From Rhodopseudomonas sp. (GTDB taxonomy: Bacteria > Pseudomonadota > Alphaproteobacteria > Rhizobiales > Xanthobacteraceae), in NCBI RefSeq assembly GCF_013377015.1, contig NZ_JACABA010000002.1:1269691-1333690 (forward strand): 64,000 nt of DNA, written 5' to 3'. Shown one piece after another: positions 18,330 through 27,425 of the stretch. The position numbers and the translations under genes were made by a program. Positions within the stretch are counted from its first letter, which is position 1; every line of letters starts with the position of its first letter. The notes below the pieces were generated by a model, which made no database searches, was not told the origin of the DNA, and was given only the letters and a program-made list of their open reading frames with translations.

Positions 18330-18947
18330 TCACGGCTGCGCGCCGCTGTCGCTGCGCTCCAGGCTGTTGCCGAGGTGGGCGCCGACCGGGCCACTGACGA
18401 CGGAGGGCGCCGCCGGAGTGGTGGCAGCGCCGAGCCCGGGCACCGTGGCCTCTGCCTCGGGGCCTGGCCCCGGCGACGGGGCGGCGATCACGCTCTGCCA
18501 TAGCCGCCGGATGTTGAGCTGGGTTTCCACGGCGACGAAGCAGTGACCCTCGCGGTCGAAGCCGCAGAAGCTGGCGCGGGGATCGCCACGCACCCGCCCC
18601 AGCGCCTCGTTGATCATGTTGATGCAGGCGATCACCTGTTTTGCGTCTTGCAGCCTTGTATGATGGGCAATGTCGAGCAGCCGGAACGCCGCGAGTTGCG
18701 CCTGCGGCACAGCGAGGCCCGCCCGGCCGAATTCGAAGAACACGTTGACCGCGGGCAGCACGCCCTGAATTTGCGCGAGGATCGCCGCCACTTCGTCGGC
18801 GCTGCATGACGCCAGATGCTCGCTCTGCGGCTCGGCCGCGGGTTGGATCTGCAGCCCGAGCGAGGCGATCACCTCGCGCTCGATCCACTGTCGCACCTCC
18901 TGCGGCGCCTGGCGGATCTGCTCCGAATTCAACGTGATTCCGATCAT
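18330..18947 (-). CDS. Conserved hypothetical protein with Pro/Ala-rich tail
   Basis: 205 residues. The first ~145 look globular and helical (EVRQWIEREVIASLGLQI, DEVAAILAQIQGVLPAVNVFFEFG, QDAKQVIACINMINEAL); the last ~50 are a low-complexity Pro/Gly/Ala tail. No membrane segment or signal. I do not recognise the family. The ATG at 18947 has GGAG upstream and fits better than the ATG at 18980. A perfect FNR/FixK-type palindrome lies 52 bp upstream, so oxygen-responsive expression is likely. Confidence 0.65.
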   Translation of the reverse strand: MIGITLNSEQIRQAPQEVRQWIEREVIASLGLQIQPAAEPQSEHLASCSADEVAAILAQIQGVLPAVNVFFEFGRAGLAVPQAQLAAFRLLDIAHHTRLQDAKQVIACINMINEALGRVRGDPRASFCGFDREGHCFVAVETQLNIRRLWQSVIAAPSPGPGPEAEATVPGLGAATTPAAPSVVSGPVGAHLGNSLERSDSGAQP

Positions 18948-18998
18948 GATGGGTCTTTCTCCATTGCCGCTATCCGACACGGTCGCGCCGCCACGGTG

Positions 18999-19012
18999 TT
19001 GATCGGGATCAA
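18999..19012 (-). promoter_or_regulatory. FNR/FixK-type binding site
   Basis: TTGATCGGGATCAA is a perfect TTGAT-N4-ATCAA palindrome in the gap between chaB and the hypothetical gene at 18947. Its centre lies about 58 bp upstream of that ATG. Confidence 0.75.
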
Positions 19013-19040
19013 GCCGACCACTGATCGCGCCGTCGCCGGC

Positions 19041-19259
19041 TCAGTCCGCCCGCGGCACCCAGCGGTCGCCGATCTTCTCGTATTTGCGCTTCACCGCCGC
19101 CCAGGCGACCCGGTGGGTGATTTCCTCGCGCTCGGCCGGTGTGCGGTCGTCATATTGCCGCCACGCGGCATTGAAGGCGCCGCGATAGATTTCCAGCGCG
19201 TGCAGCGGCAGACGGTTCCGCAGCGTGGCGGGGAGATCCTCGACCGAGGCATAGGGCAT
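19041..19259 (-). CDS. chaB: ChaB family protein
   Basis: 72 residues matching ChaB end to end: MPYASVEDLPATLRNRLP, ALEIYRGAFNAAWRQY, and RVAWAAVKRKYEKIGDRWV. ChaB was named as a regulator of the ChaA cation antiporter in E. coli, but its biochemical role is unsettled and no chaA is visible here. Soluble and cytosolic. Upstream of the FixK-controlled hypothetical gene on the same strand. Confidence 0.92.
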   Translation of the reverse strand: MPYASVEDLPATLRNRLPLHALEIYRGAFNAAWRQYDDRTPAEREEITHRVAWAAVKRKYEKIGDRWVPRAD

Positions 19260-19429
19260 GCGCTACATCCCGGCATCGTGACGGACAATGACAGCCTAGG
19301 GCATCGCGGCGTCGTCGGCTTGATTCAGAGCAAGCCGTCGCGGGGCGGGGCGGGTAACAATATCCGGTTGATCGACCTATACGGGCGACGCCACGGTGGC
19401 GGCGAACCAGCGGTGGAATGGAGAAGCGC

Positions 19430-21271
19430 ATGGAATCCGATCCGTCATCGCGCAAGCAGACTGTGGCCATCGGCTATTTCGTCGCCGCCGGCATCGCCAT
19501 GCTGTTGCTGCAATGGGCCTTGGCGACCTACGGTCAGATCGACACCATCCCCTACAGCCAGTTCGAGCAGTTGGTCGACCAGGGCAATGTCGCCGAAGTC
19601 TCGGTCGGCCAAGACATGATCCAGGGCAAGCTCAAGGACAAGCTGCCGAGCGGAAAATCCGCCTTCGTCACCGCCCGCGTCGATGCCGCGCTCGCCGAGA
19701 AGCTCGCCGCCAAGGGCGTGACCGTCACCGGGGTGCCGTCCGGCGGCCTGATCCAGACTGCGCTGTCGTGGGTGGTGCCGGCGCTGATGTTCTATCTGCT
19801 CTGGATCTTTTTCGGCCGCCGCCTCGCCGACCGCCAGGGTTTCGGCGGGCTGATGTCGATCGGTAAGTCGCGCGCCAAGGTCTATGTCGAGACCGACGTG
19901 AAGGTGAGCTTCGCTGACGTCGCCGGCGTCGATGAGGCGAAATTCGAGCTGCAGGAGGTGGTGTCCTTCCTCAAGGATCCGACCAGCTACGGTCGGCTCG
20001 GCGCCCATGTGCCGAAGGGCATCCTGCTGGTCGGGCCGCCCGGCACCGGCAAAACGCTGCTCGCCCGCGCGGTGGCCGGCGAGGCCGGGGTGGCCTTCTT
20101 CTCGATTTCCGGCTCGGAATTCGTCGAGATGTTCGTCGGCGTCGGCGCCGCGCGAGTGCGCGACCTGTTCGAGCAGGCGCGCAAGGCGGCGCCCTGCATC
20201 ATCTTCATCGACGAGCTTGACGCCCTCGGCCGCAGCCGCATGCCGGGTGGCTTCGGCGGCACCGACGAGAAGGAGCAGACCCTGAACCAGCTGCTATCCG
20301 AGCTCGACGGCTTCGATCCCAGCGTCGGCGTGATCCTGCTGGCGGCCACCAACCGGCCGGAGATTCTCGATCCGGCGCTGCTGCGCGCCGGCCGGTTCGA
20401 CCGTCAGGTGCTGGTCGACCGGCCCGACCGCAGCGGCCGGGTGGCGATCCTCAAGGTCCACATCCGCAAGATTCAGGCGGGCAAGGACGTCGATCTCGAC
20501 AAGATCGCGAGCCTCACCGCCGGATTTACCGGCGCCGATCTCGCCAACCTGATCAACGAGGCCGCGATCGCGGCGACAAGGCGCCGCGCCGGCGAGGTCG
20601 GCTTCGACGACTTCACCGTGGCGATCGAGCGCATCGTCGCCGGCCTCGAAAAGAAGAGCCGGGTGCTCAGCAAGGCGGAGCGCCGTCGCGTCGCCTATCA
20701 CGAGATGGGCCACGCGCTGGTCGCGGCGAGCCTGCCGGGGGTCGACCCCGTGCAGAAAGTGTCGATCATTCCCCGCGGCGTCGGCGCGCTCGGCTACACC
20801 ATGCAGCGCCCGACCGAGGATCGCTTCCTGCTGACTCAAAGCGAACTGAACAACCGGATCGCTGTGCTGATGGGCGGCCGCGCCTCGGAGCAGCTGATCT
20901 TCGATGGCGATGTCTCCACCGGCGCCGCCGACGACCTGCAGCGCGCCACCGAAATCGCGGTGGAGATGGTGACGAAATACGGCATGGACGGAAAAGTCGG
21001 CCAGCGCACCTATGCGCCGCGACCGCAGAGTTTCCTGCCGGCGATGCAGGACACGGTCGTCAGCGCCGCCGAGGCCACCGCGCGCGAGATCGATCTGGCG
21101 GTGCGCGATCTGATCGAGGCCGGCGGCGCCAGCGCGCGCGAGATCCTGGAACGCCGCCGCGGCGATCTCGACGCCGGCGTCCAACTGCTGATCGCCAAGG
21201 AGACGTTGACCGCGGAGGAGTTCACACCGCTGCGCGCGACCCCGCGCGCCGCTGAGAAGCTGGACGCGTGA
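19430..21271 (+). CDS. ftsH: FtsH-family ATP-dependent zinc metalloprotease
   Basis: About 613 residues. Two membrane helices (residues ~13-33 and ~108-128) flank a periplasmic domain. The AAA+ module has Walker A GPPGTGKT (~202), Walker [11 protein letters not shown], and the second region of homology [17 protein letters not shown]. The protease site is HEMGH (~424-428) with the third ligand in [10 protein letters not shown]. The zinc motif has Met where housekeeping FtsH has Ala, and the protein is somewhat short, so I think this is an extra paralogue rather than the essential FtsH. The ATG at 19430 has GGAG 6 nt upstream; an ATG at 19418 does not. Confidence 0.92.
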   Translation: MESDPSSRKQTVAIGYFVAAGIAMLLLQWALATYGQIDTIPYSQFEQLVDQGNVAEVSVGQDMIQGKLKDKLPSGKSAFVTARVDAALAEKLAAKGVTVTGVPSGGLIQTALSWVVPALMFYLLWIFFGRRLADRQGFGGLMSIGKSRAKVYVETDVKVSFADVAGVDEAKFELQEVVSFLKDPTSYGRLGAHVPKGILLVGPPGTGKTLLARAVAGEAGVAFFSISGSEFVEMFVGVGAARVRDLFEQARKAAPCIIFIDELDALGRSRMPGGFGGTDEKEQTLNQLLSELDGFDPSVGVILLAATNRPEILDPALLRAGRFDRQVLVDRPDRSGRVAILKVHIRKIQAGKDVDLDKIASLTAGFTGADLANLINEAAIAATRRRAGEVGFDDFTVAIERIVAGLEKKSRVLSKAERRRVAYHEMGHALVAASLPGVDPVQKVSIIPRGVGALGYTMQRPTEDRFLLTQSELNNRIAVLMGGRASEQLIFDGDVSTGAADDLQRATEIAVEMVTKYGMDGKVGQRTYAPRPQSFLPAMQDTVVSAAEATAREIDLAVRDLIEAGGASAREILERRRGDLDAGVQLLIAKETLTAEEFTPLRATPRAAEKLDA

Positions 21272-21331
21272 GGATCCTCGCCGGCGGAAAATGACGCTGA
21301 AGATGGCTTCCTGCGTCCGTGCGTTGCGTTG

Positions 21332-21345
21332 TTGACTTCGATCAA
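21332..21345 (+). promoter_or_regulatory. FNR/FixK-type binding site
   Basis: TTGACTTCGATCAA fits TTGA-N6-TCAA. It is centred about 81 bp upstream of the Pcm-erythromycin esterase fusion gene, within its 148-bp upstream region. Confidence 0.6.
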
Positions 21346-21419
21346 CCTGTCGAATCCGGTCCGCCGCTAGGCTTTGAAAAAGCGAAGTCTTTCAAAGTCA
21401 AAATGGTGCGGAGGCCGTC

Positions 21420-23459
21420 ATGGGATCTCGGAGCCCGGAGCAAGACCAGCCTGGCAAGTCGAAGCCGTTCGCTTCGCTCCGCGACGAAATGGTCGCACGC
21501 AACATTGCGGCGCGCGGCGTCCGCGACGAGCTTGTTCTCGATGCGATGCGCAAGGTGCCGCGCGAGCTGTTTCTGCCCGAAAATATGCGCGAATTCGCCT
21601 ATGAGGATGCGCCGCTGCCGATCGCCGGCGAGCAGACCATTTCCCAGCCCTATATCGTCGCCTTTATGGCGGAGGCCTTGCTGCTGAAGGGCGGCGAGAA
21701 GATCCTCGAGATCGGTGCGGGATCCGGCTACGCCGCCGCGGTGCTGTCGGAGATTGCCGCCCACGTCTACACGGTCGAGCGTCTAGGCCAATTGGCGGAG
21801 AAGGCCGCCGCGACATTGGCCGACCTCGGCTACGACAATGTTCATGTCTCGCATGGCGATGGCACGCGCGGTTGGCTGGAACATGCGCCCTACGATGCGA
21901 TCGTCGTTGCCGCGGGGGGACCGCAGGTTCCGGAATCGCTCAAGGCGCAGTTGAAGATAGGCGGCCGGCTGGTGATTCCTGTCGGCGCCGATCAGCGCAC
22001 CCAGGAACTGGTCCGGGTCACGCGCATTTCCGAGAACGAATATCGCAGCGAGGATCTCGCGGATGTCCGCTTCGTGCCGCTGGTCGGTGAGGAGGGCTGG
22101 GCGGGTCCGAAGCAAGACTCGGCGCGCGTGCACCGGCCGCTGAAGCCAGTCACTTCCGAACACGACATGCTGGTCCGACAGCTGGCCGACGCCGCGGAAC
22201 CGTTCCCGTCGATCGAAGGCGCCGACCTCAATCCGCTGATGCAGCGGATCGGCTCGGCCCGCATCGTGTTGCTTGGCGAAGCCTCACACGGCACCTCCGA
22301 ATTCTACCGGATGCGCGAGCGCATTACCCGCGACCTGATCGTCAAGAAAGGCTTTCGTTTCGTCGCGATCGAAGCCGACTGGCCCGACGCCGCGCGGGTC
22401 GATCACTACGTCCGGCACTTCCAGTTCCCGCCTTCGGAATGGACGGCGTTCGCGCGGTTTCCGACCTGGATGTGGCGCAACAACGAAGTGCGGGACTTCG
22501 TCAGCTGGCTGCGCAAGCACAACGGCACGGTGGAGCGAGACCAACGCGTCGCGTTCCACGGGCTCGATCTGTACAGCCTGTATGATTCGATCCGCTCGGT
22601 TCTCGACTATCTCGACGAGGTCGACCCGAAATCCGCGAAGGTGGCGCGCGAGCGTTACGGCTGCCTCACGCCCTGGCAGCGCGACCCGGCGACCTATGGT
22701 CATGCCGCGCTGACCGGCTCCTATCCGACTTGCGAAGCCGATGTGGTGCGAACGCTGACCGATCTGTTGGCAAAGCGCCGGGCCTATGCCGAGCATGACG
22801 GCGAACGGTTCCTCGACGCCGAGCAGAACGCCCGCCTGGTCGCCAATGCCGAGCGCTACTACCGGATCATGTATTACGGCTCGCGGGCCTCGTGGAATCT
22901 GCGCGACAGTCACATGTTTGCGACGCTGCAGAACCTGCTGGCGTTTCACGGTCCGGACAGCAAGGCGGTGGTCTGGGCGCACAATTCCCATATCGGCAAT
23001 GCCGCGGCGACCGAAATGTCCGAGCGCGGTGAGCATAATCTCGGGCAACTCTGTCGCAAGGAGTTCGGCGATCAGGCTTATCTGGTCGGGTTCGGGACCC
23101 ATGACGGCACTGTCGCCGCGGCAACCGAATGGGGCGGGCCGATGGAAATCAAGACGGTGCAGCCGGCGCTGCCGAACAGTTACGAGCAATTGTGCCATGC
23201 CACCGGGCTGGCTCGCTTCATGCTCGGCTTGCGCGGTCGCCCTGAGCTGATCGGCGCGCAGGGCTTGGGCAAGCCGAAGCTGGAGCGCGCGATCGGCGTG
23301 ATCTACCGGCCTGAGACCGAGCGTGCCAGCCACTATTTCCAGGCAGTGCTGCCGAAGCAATTCGATGAATATATCTGGTTCGACAGCACAAGCGCGGTCA
23401 CGCCGTTCGACACCAAGGAGCTGGCAGGGCTGCCTGATACTTATCCGTTCGGGGTGTGA
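21420..23459 (+). CDS. Protein-L-isoaspartate O-methyltransferase fused to erythromycin-esterase-like domain
   Basis: A 679-residue two-domain protein. Residues ~20-225 are a Pcm repair methyltransferase (EQTISQPYIVAFM, SAM motif ILEIGAGSGYAA, GGRLVIPVG). Residues ~255-670 are an erythromycin-esterase-like hydrolase (GEASHGTSEFYRMR, AIEADWPDA, VVWAHNSHIGNA) with the conserved His and Glu residues. Pcm restores isoaspartyl sites in aged proteins; the esterase family opens macrolide lactones, though many members have other substrates. No signal peptide. The second domain may have a repair-linked role unrelated to resistance. An FNR/FixK-type site lies upstream. Confidence 0.92.
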   Translation: MGSRSPEQDQPGKSKPFASLRDEMVARNIAARGVRDELVLDAMRKVPRELFLPENMREFAYEDAPLPIAGEQTISQPYIVAFMAEALLLKGGEKILEIGAGSGYAAAVLSEIAAHVYTVERLGQLAEKAAATLADLGYDNVHVSHGDGTRGWLEHAPYDAIVVAAGGPQVPESLKAQLKIGGRLVIPVGADQRTQELVRVTRISENEYRSEDLADVRFVPLVGEEGWAGPKQDSARVHRPLKPVTSEHDMLVRQLADAAEPFPSIEGADLNPLMQRIGSARIVLLGEASHGTSEFYRMRERITRDLIVKKGFRFVAIEADWPDAARVDHYVRHFQFPPSEWTAFARFPTWMWRNNEVRDFVSWLRKHNGTVERDQRVAFHGLDLYSLYDSIRSVLDYLDEVDPKSAKVARERYGCLTPWQRDPATYGHAALTGSYPTCEADVVRTLTDLLAKRRAYAEHDGERFLDAEQNARLVANAERYYRIMYYGSRASWNLRDSHMFATLQNLLAFHGPDSKAVVWAHNSHIGNAAATEMSERGEHNLGQLCRKEFGDQAYLVGFGTHDGTVAAATEWGGPMEIKTVQPALPNSYEQLCHATGLARFMLGLRGRPELIGAQGLGKPKLERAIGVIYRPETERASHYFQAVLPKQFDEYIWFDSTSAVTPFDTKELAGLPDTYPFGV

Positions 23460-23487
23460 GCGCCCGCGCCCCCTGTGCGGGACGGCG

Positions 23488-23589
23488 ATGCTGGTGCCTG
23501 CGCCGGGCGTCACGGCAGCGGCTCCCGACGATGCCGAGAGGATCATCCAGGCGCGGCTGAAGCAGCTAACCGGCGTGGACCGGTATTAA
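23488..23589 (+). pseudogene. Relic of an LprI/TPR-type gene (both ends joined, middle lost)
   Basis: A 33-codon frame whose end, QARLKQLTGVDRY, matches the C-terminus of the exported LprI/TPR protein (QARLKQLTGVDGY). Its AAAPDDAERII matches that protein's early AAASDDADRII. The TPR and cysteine regions are missing. No ribosome site is clear. I read it as an internal-deletion remnant of a duplicated gene. Confidence 0.6.
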
Positions 23590-23744
23590 GATGCTCTTGG
23601 CCAGCAAGTCCTGTTCCGGACAAGCATTGACACGATTTTTCACGCTGCCTAGCCTGCGCCTATTGCAGTTACGAACTAGTTCTATCTTGAGGAATATGCA
23701 CGCTTGGCCGTGGCGCCTTGCGGTGGGCTGGAATCGGAATTGGA

Positions 23745-24863
23745 ATGCAAGACGCTTTTGTCGCGGCCGTCGAGGCCATCTACGATGCAGCCCCCGAACC
23801 GTCGCGTTGGCCGATCGCATTGCAGGCGATCGCCGACGTCACCGGCGATGTCGGAACCGTGCTGTCGTATCAGCGCGACGATGGCGGTTTCGGCGCGATC
23901 GGTTCGCCCAGCATCGATGCGTTGATGCGCGAATATGCCGAAACCTGGGGCGGCAGGGATCTGCGGGCGCTTCGCGGCGTCGAACGCGGCGTCTTCATCG
24001 CCAAGGACGCGGTGACAGATCGCGACGTCGTCTCCGAGCACGAAATGGATACCCACCCGTTCTACGGGATGCTGGCGCGGCACGGCCTGCGCTATTTCGC
24101 CGGCATCCCGATTTCGCCGGACCCTCATATTGTCGCGTCGATCGCGGTCCAGCGCGCGATCGACCGGCCGCCGTTCAGCGACGACGAGATGGTTGCCGTC
24201 ACCCGGCTCGGCCGGCATTGCGAGAAGGCGCTGCGCCTTAGTCTGCAACTGATCAATCTGAAGATCGCCGAGCAGGGATTGGGGGAGGCGCTGGGGCGCG
24301 TCGGGATCGGGGTCTTTGTCCTCGATTCGCTGGCGCGGGTTCTGTTCGTCAATCCGGCAGGCGCCGCATTGAAGGAATATGGGCTCAGCGTTTCCAATGA
24401 TCGGCTCAAGATCTGGGCCTGCCCGGAGCGCGGCGACATTGAAGCCGCGATCGAACAGGCGGTTTCAAGTCAGGGCGCCGCGCGCGCCATCGCGGCGCGA
24501 TCCATGGTGGTGAGCCGCGCCGACGGACAGCGTTCGCTGGCGCTTCACATTTTGCCGGTCGCGTCAGGAGATCGGCCGGAGGAGCGGATCCTCACCCACG
24601 CCAGAGCGATCGTGCTGGCGATCCAGCCGGATATCGGCGGCCCGCCGGACCCGGCGCAGGTGCGGGACGTGCTCGGCCTCACCCTCGGCGAAGCGCGGGT
24701 GGCGGCGTTGGTCGGCTCCGGACTGGCGCCGCGCGAAGCCGCGGTAAGGCTCGGGATCGGCGAGGAAACCGCGCGCACGGCGCTGAAACGGGTATTTTCC
24801 AAGGTCGGCGTGTCGCGGCAGAGCGAGCTCACCGCGCTGCTGACCAGGCTGGTGCTGCGCTAG
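23745..24863 (+). CDS. LuxR-type HTH transcriptional regulator (tandem copy 1)
   Basis: 372 residues. The N-terminal ~180 form a GAF-like sensory segment, a PAS-like segment follows (LGRVGIGVFVLDSLARVLFVNPAG), and the C-terminus is a LuxR/GerE-type helix-turn-helix (LTLGEARVAALVGSGLAPREA, EETARTALKRVFSKVGVSRQSEL). The ATG at 23745 is aligned with the start of the neighbouring paralogue; a TTG at 23718 is possible. It lies 49 bp before copy 2. Target and signal unknown. Confidence 0.85.
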   Translation: MQDAFVAAVEAIYDAAPEPSRWPIALQAIADVTGDVGTVLSYQRDDGGFGAIGSPSIDALMREYAETWGGRDLRALRGVERGVFIAKDAVTDRDVVSEHEMDTHPFYGMLARHGLRYFAGIPISPDPHIVASIAVQRAIDRPPFSDDEMVAVTRLGRHCEKALRLSLQLINLKIAEQGLGEALGRVGIGVFVLDSLARVLFVNPAGAALKEYGLSVSNDRLKIWACPERGDIEAAIEQAVSSQGAARAIAARSMVVSRADGQRSLALHILPVASGDRPEERILTHARAIVLAIQPDIGGPPDPAQVRDVLGLTLGEARVAALVGSGLAPREAAVRLGIGEETARTALKRVFSKVGVSRQSELTALLTRLVLR

Positions 24864-24912
24864 AGGCGAAACTCGCGGATATTGCCGTGTTCAATGGATC
24901 GAGCGGTTCAGA

Positions 24913-26031
24913 ATGGGAGACAGCTTCTCGACGGCCGTCGAAGCGATCTACGATGCCGCGCCCGATCCGTCGCGCTGGCCGATGGCGTTGCAGGCGATCG
25001 CCAACGTTTTCGACGACGTCGGCGCCAATTTGCTCTGGCGGAAAGACGATCAAAGCTTTGGCGTGATCGTCTCACCCGGTCTGGAATCCAGCATGGCCGA
25101 TTACCAGGCCAACTGGTGGAGTTGCGATATTCGGGCCAGCCGCTCGTCCGAACGGTTGGCACTGCATTCCGGATGGGCCTTGACCGACCGACATGTCGCT
25201 TCGCCTGACGAGATCGAGAATCATCCGATCTACACCGATTTCCTCGCTCGCCATGGGTTGAAGTGGGTCGCGGGGACATTCATCTCCCCGAACTTCAATA
25301 CGTTCGTGTCCCTGAATGTGCAGCGCAGCCTGAACAAGCCGCCTTTCAGCGACCATGAGTTGGATACGCTGGTTCAGCTTGGAGCAGTCGCGGAAAAGTC
25401 GCTGAGATTGTCGCTGCGGCTGCTCGACACCGAACTCAGCAATCTTGGTCTGACGGATGCGCTGGCGCGAATCGGCGTCGGCGTGTTTGCGCTGGATTCA
25501 CTCGGCCGCGTTGTCTTTCTCAACGCCGCCGCCGAGCGATTGCTCGGCGTCAATCTCAGCATCAGGGATGGCAAACTTCGGATTGCCGATTCATCGTCGA
25601 GACCGGCGATCGAGGCCGCGATCAGGCGAGCCTTGAGCGTCGAGAAGGATGCAGGCCAGACCGTCGAGCCCCTCATTCTGCATCGCTCGTCGTCCGAACG
25701 GCCGCTGGTTTTCTACCTGTTGCCGATTTCATCGGCGGTCCGTCCGGTCGAACAGTTCTTGACCCAAACGCGGGCTATCCTGCTGGTGATCGATCCGAAA
25801 GCCGGCGAGCCCGCCGACCCCGCTCTGGTCCGCGACGTGTTCGGCCTCACCCTCGGCGAAGCGCGGGTGGCGGCTCTGGTCGGTTCCGGCCTGCCGCCGC
25901 GCGAAGCCGCGGTAAGGCTCGGGATCGGCGAGGAAACCGCGCGTACCGCGCTGAAGCGGGTGTTTTCCAAGGTCGGCGTCTCGCGGCAGAGCGAACTCAC
26001 CGCGCTGCTGACCAGGCTGGTGCTGCGCTAG
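24913..26031 (+). CDS. LuxR-type HTH transcriptional regulator (tandem copy 2)
   Basis: 372 residues, the same length and layout as the upstream copy. The N-termini both begin with an AVEAIYDAAP segment and the two sensory halves have clearly diverged, while the last ~50 residues are almost the same. An HTH of the LuxR/GerE type closes the protein. GAGCGG-like sequence precedes the ATG. The two copies likely bind similar DNA but respond to different inputs. Confidence 0.85.
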   Translation: MGDSFSTAVEAIYDAAPDPSRWPMALQAIANVFDDVGANLLWRKDDQSFGVIVSPGLESSMADYQANWWSCDIRASRSSERLALHSGWALTDRHVASPDEIENHPIYTDFLARHGLKWVAGTFISPNFNTFVSLNVQRSLNKPPFSDHELDTLVQLGAVAEKSLRLSLRLLDTELSNLGLTDALARIGVGVFALDSLGRVVFLNAAAERLLGVNLSIRDGKLRIADSSSRPAIEAAIRRALSVEKDAGQTVEPLILHRSSSERPLVFYLLPISSAVRPVEQFLTQTRAILLVIDPKAGEPADPALVRDVFGLTLGEARVAALVGSGLPPREAAVRLGIGEETARTALKRVFSKVGVSRQSELTALLTRLVLR

Positions 26032-26114
26032 GCAAACACGCGTATCCCACCCCAAATGGGGGCTGACGGCACAGGCCGCGACCCGCACAGTCACGCGGAG
26101 CCTGGAGTCCGTCA

Positions 26115-26354
26115 ATGATTAGACCGCGCCCCTATCGCCCCTCGTCGCCGGGGTCCTGGCGACCGCATGTCATGGTGGCGTTGCCCACCAGCAATCCTGA
26201 TTCGCGCACACGTTCGGACGGTGTCGCCAGGATGCCCCCACGTCCGAGCGTCCCCGCTGCGGGCGATCAGTTGCTTGCCATTGCCGCGTTCTGCGCGGCT
26301 GGTTTGCTGCTGTCGCTCGCGGCGGTAGCGACCGGCTGGTACGTCGCCTGGTAA
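26115..26354 (+). CDS. Small single-pass membrane protein, hypothetical
   Basis: 79 residues: a basic, proline- and serine-rich N-terminal half and one C-terminal hydrophobic helix (LLAIAAFCAAGLLLSLAAVATGWYVAW). No known domain. AGCCTGGAG sequence lies upstream of the ATG. Probably an inner-membrane tail-anchored protein if expressed. Confidence 0.45.
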   Translation: MIRPRPYRPSSPGSWRPHVMVALPTSNPDSRTRSDGVARMPPRPSVPAAGDQLLAIAAFCAAGLLLSLAAVATGWYVAW

Positions 26355-26370
26355 GCACGTCGCGCCGCGC

Positions 26371-27138
26371 TCACGATGAAAGCCCTTTGAGCAACAATCC
26401 GGCGCCTGACGCCAGCACCACCAGCAGCACGATCTTCTTGAACGCCTGCTCGTCGATCATGTCGCGCAGCTTCTGCCCGAAGAACATCCCGACCGCCACC
26501 GGCGCCAGCGCCAGCGCCGAGATCGCCAGATCGACCCAGTCGAATTTATAGCTCGACGCCAGCGTACCGGCGAGCAGCGCCGCCGACAGCACCAGGAACA
26601 GCGACGCTTCCTTGGTGAAGTCCTTGCCGCGCAATCCTTTCGACAGCAGAAAGGTGAATACTAGCGGGCCGGGCATCGCGGCGACGCCACCGAGCGCGCC
26701 GCCCAGGAATCCGGCGGCGATTCCGACCGGCATTTGCAGGCTTTCGCGCAGCCGGAATTTCGGTGCCAGCAGGGTGAGCACTGCGACCAGCATCACCGCC
26801 ATCCCCGCGACGGTCTTCGCCACCGATGGATCGGACTTCAGCAGGACCAGCACGCCGATCAGAATCCCCGGCATCATTCCGACCAGCACCGGAATCAGGC
26901 GAACAAGGCATTCGAGCGTCTCGCCGCCTTCCAGCGCCTGGGGGATGTTGCTGAGCACCAGGGGCACGGTCAAAAGCATCACCGCCGCTTTCACGTCGAT
27001 GAACATCGACACCAGCGGCAGCGCCACGATCGGCATTCCGACGCCGATGATGCCTTTCATCAGGCCCGCGACGATCAGGCACAACATCACCATGACGATG
27101 ATCGTCAGCGAGGAGGACGACAGGATCTCGGTCAGCAT
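26371..27138 (-). CDS. Sulfite exporter TauE/SafE family membrane protein (second copy)
   Basis: 255 residues, mostly membrane helices. GLMKGIIGVGMPIVALPLVS and LGGALGGVAAMPGPLVF are the two family signatures. AGGAAAGG lies just before the ATG at 27138; the frame continues upstream but that part is not hydrophobic. It is not closely similar to the copy at 3823, so it probably carries a different anion. Confidence 0.9.
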   Translation of the reverse strand: MLTEILSSSSLTIIVMVMLCLIVAGLMKGIIGVGMPIVALPLVSMFIDVKAAVMLLTVPLVLSNIPQALEGGETLECLVRLIPVLVGMMPGILIGVLVLLKSDPSVAKTVAGMAVMLVAVLTLLAPKFRLRESLQMPVGIAAGFLGGALGGVAAMPGPLVFTFLLSKGLRGKDFTKEASLFLVLSAALLAGTLASSYKFDWVDLAISALALAPVAVGMFFGQKLRDMIDEQAFKKIVLLVVLASGAGLLLKGLSS

Positions 27139-27338
27139 GAATTTCCTTTCCTCGCCGGGGAGTTCGATGTTGCTGCGCCGGCATCGGGGCGAGCGGCCTG
27201 CGGCCGGTCGCGCATGCCCCGGTAGTAGGCCTCGGCGCGCGGCGCCGGCAGCGACAGCAGAAGCTGCATATCGAGTTGCCGCTGCGCGCTGCGGCGCCAA
27301 GCTTGTATGACGCGTTGCAGCAGGCTGACCGCGGGCAT
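27132..27338 (-). CDS. Possible small basic protein overlapping TauE/SafE start
   Basis: About 68 residues (the frame is open to 27425) with an Arg-rich helix RVIQAWRRSAQRQLDMQLLLSLPAPRAEAYYRGMRDR, faintly like DUF1127. Its stop overlaps the TauE/SafE ATG by 7 bp, which is the spacing expected of coupled genes. No good ribosome site is seen, so coding status is uncertain. Confidence 0.35.
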   Translation of the reverse strand: MPAVSLLQRVIQAWRRSAQRQLDMQLLLSLPAPRAEAYYRGMRDRPQAARPDAGAATSNSPARKGNSC

Positions 27339-27425
27339 GTCCGCGGCCTGCGGCGATGGCGTTCGCGCCAGTTTGCGCGGTGCGTTCCGGTCCGTCTTGA
27401 TCAGCCTGAGGTGTTGCTGTTGCAT

